From NCBI GenBank assembly GCA_022709775.1, contig JAKLIE010000152.1:1-5593 (forward strand): a stretch of 5,593 nucleotides of DNA, written 5' to 3'. This stretch comes from Pseudomonadota bacterium (GTDB lineage: Bacteria; Pseudomonadota; Gammaproteobacteria; Burkholderiales; Casimicrobiaceae). The translations under genes were made by a program, and so were the position numbers. Shown one piece after another: positions 5,530 to 5,593 of this stretch. Numbering within the stretch: the first letter of the stretch is position 1; the number at the start of each line of letters is the position of its first letter. A model generated the notes under the pieces. That model made no database searches and had not been told where the DNA came from. It saw nothing but the letters and a program-made list of their open reading frames with translations.

Positions 5530-5593
5530 GTAGGGTCAGACCCTATTTCCACTGATTCTGCGGAGTCTGACCCGAATTCCGCAATAAGTAGGG
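5528..5593. repeat. REP-like palindromes after the methyltransferase gene
   Basis: A copy of the 4103-4296 family, AAGTAGGG-TCAGA-CCCTATTT, spans 5528-5548. Its first two bases are the last two of the methyltransferase TAA stop. The arms pair more fully than in the other cluster and end in ATTT, so it could also act as a weak terminator. A second, diverged palindrome lies at 5559-5583 with arms TGCGGA and TCCGCA; its interior reads GTCTGACCC, the same core in the opposite orientation, preceded by GGAG. A third copy begins at 5586 (AAGTAGGG) and is cut by the window end. Confidence 0.82.

Overview
The window is very GC-rich DNA with dense, tightly packed genes. The gene order is partial cytochrome c oxidase subunit III, a divergent DUF2909 'twin transmembrane' gene, SURF1, a small membrane-anchored thioredoxin-like protein, ctaB and a SCO lipoprotein. 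This is the aa3-oxidase assembly neighbourhood typical of Betaproteobacteria (Burkholderiales and relatives), so a betaproteobacterium is the most likely source. That placement rests on gene order and protein resemblance, not on a marker gene.

Positions 1-797 hold the 3' part of coxC/ctaE (subunit III) and a strong intrinsic terminator. Positions 854-1054 (minus) hold the DUF2909 gene, which converges on coxC and diverges from SURF1. Positions 1103-4046 are a plus-strand assembly block. SURF1 overlaps the next gene by one base. That gene encodes a SCO-like thioredoxin-fold protein with a CxxxC motif. After an 84-bp gap come ctaB (heme O synthase) and, 11 bp later, a SCO1/SenC lipoprotein. Together they serve oxidase biogenesis: CtaB farnesylates heme b, SCO handles copper or thiols for the CuA site, and SURF1 assists heme a insertion. 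The ctaA/COX15 gene (heme A synthase) usually found before ctaB is absent here.

Positions 4047-4300 carry no gene. They hold a cluster of short imperfect palindromes with the core GGGTCAGACCC, and the last copy runs into the 3' end of the next gene. Minus-strand genes for rubredoxin (4854-4690, TTG start) and Ni-type glyoxalase I (4677-4291) form a two-gene operon. Divergent from them is a SAM-dependent methyltransferase (4966-5529). Its stop codon again overlaps a copy of the same palindrome, followed by more of the family up to the window edge.

Most of the window is ordinary. The distinctive part is the REP-like palindrome family: GTAG/GGAG tetranucleotides next to a GGTC-A-GACC palindrome, placed at gene 3' ends, sharing bases with two stop codons, and oriented with the adjoining gene. 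No obviously new multi-gene system is present.
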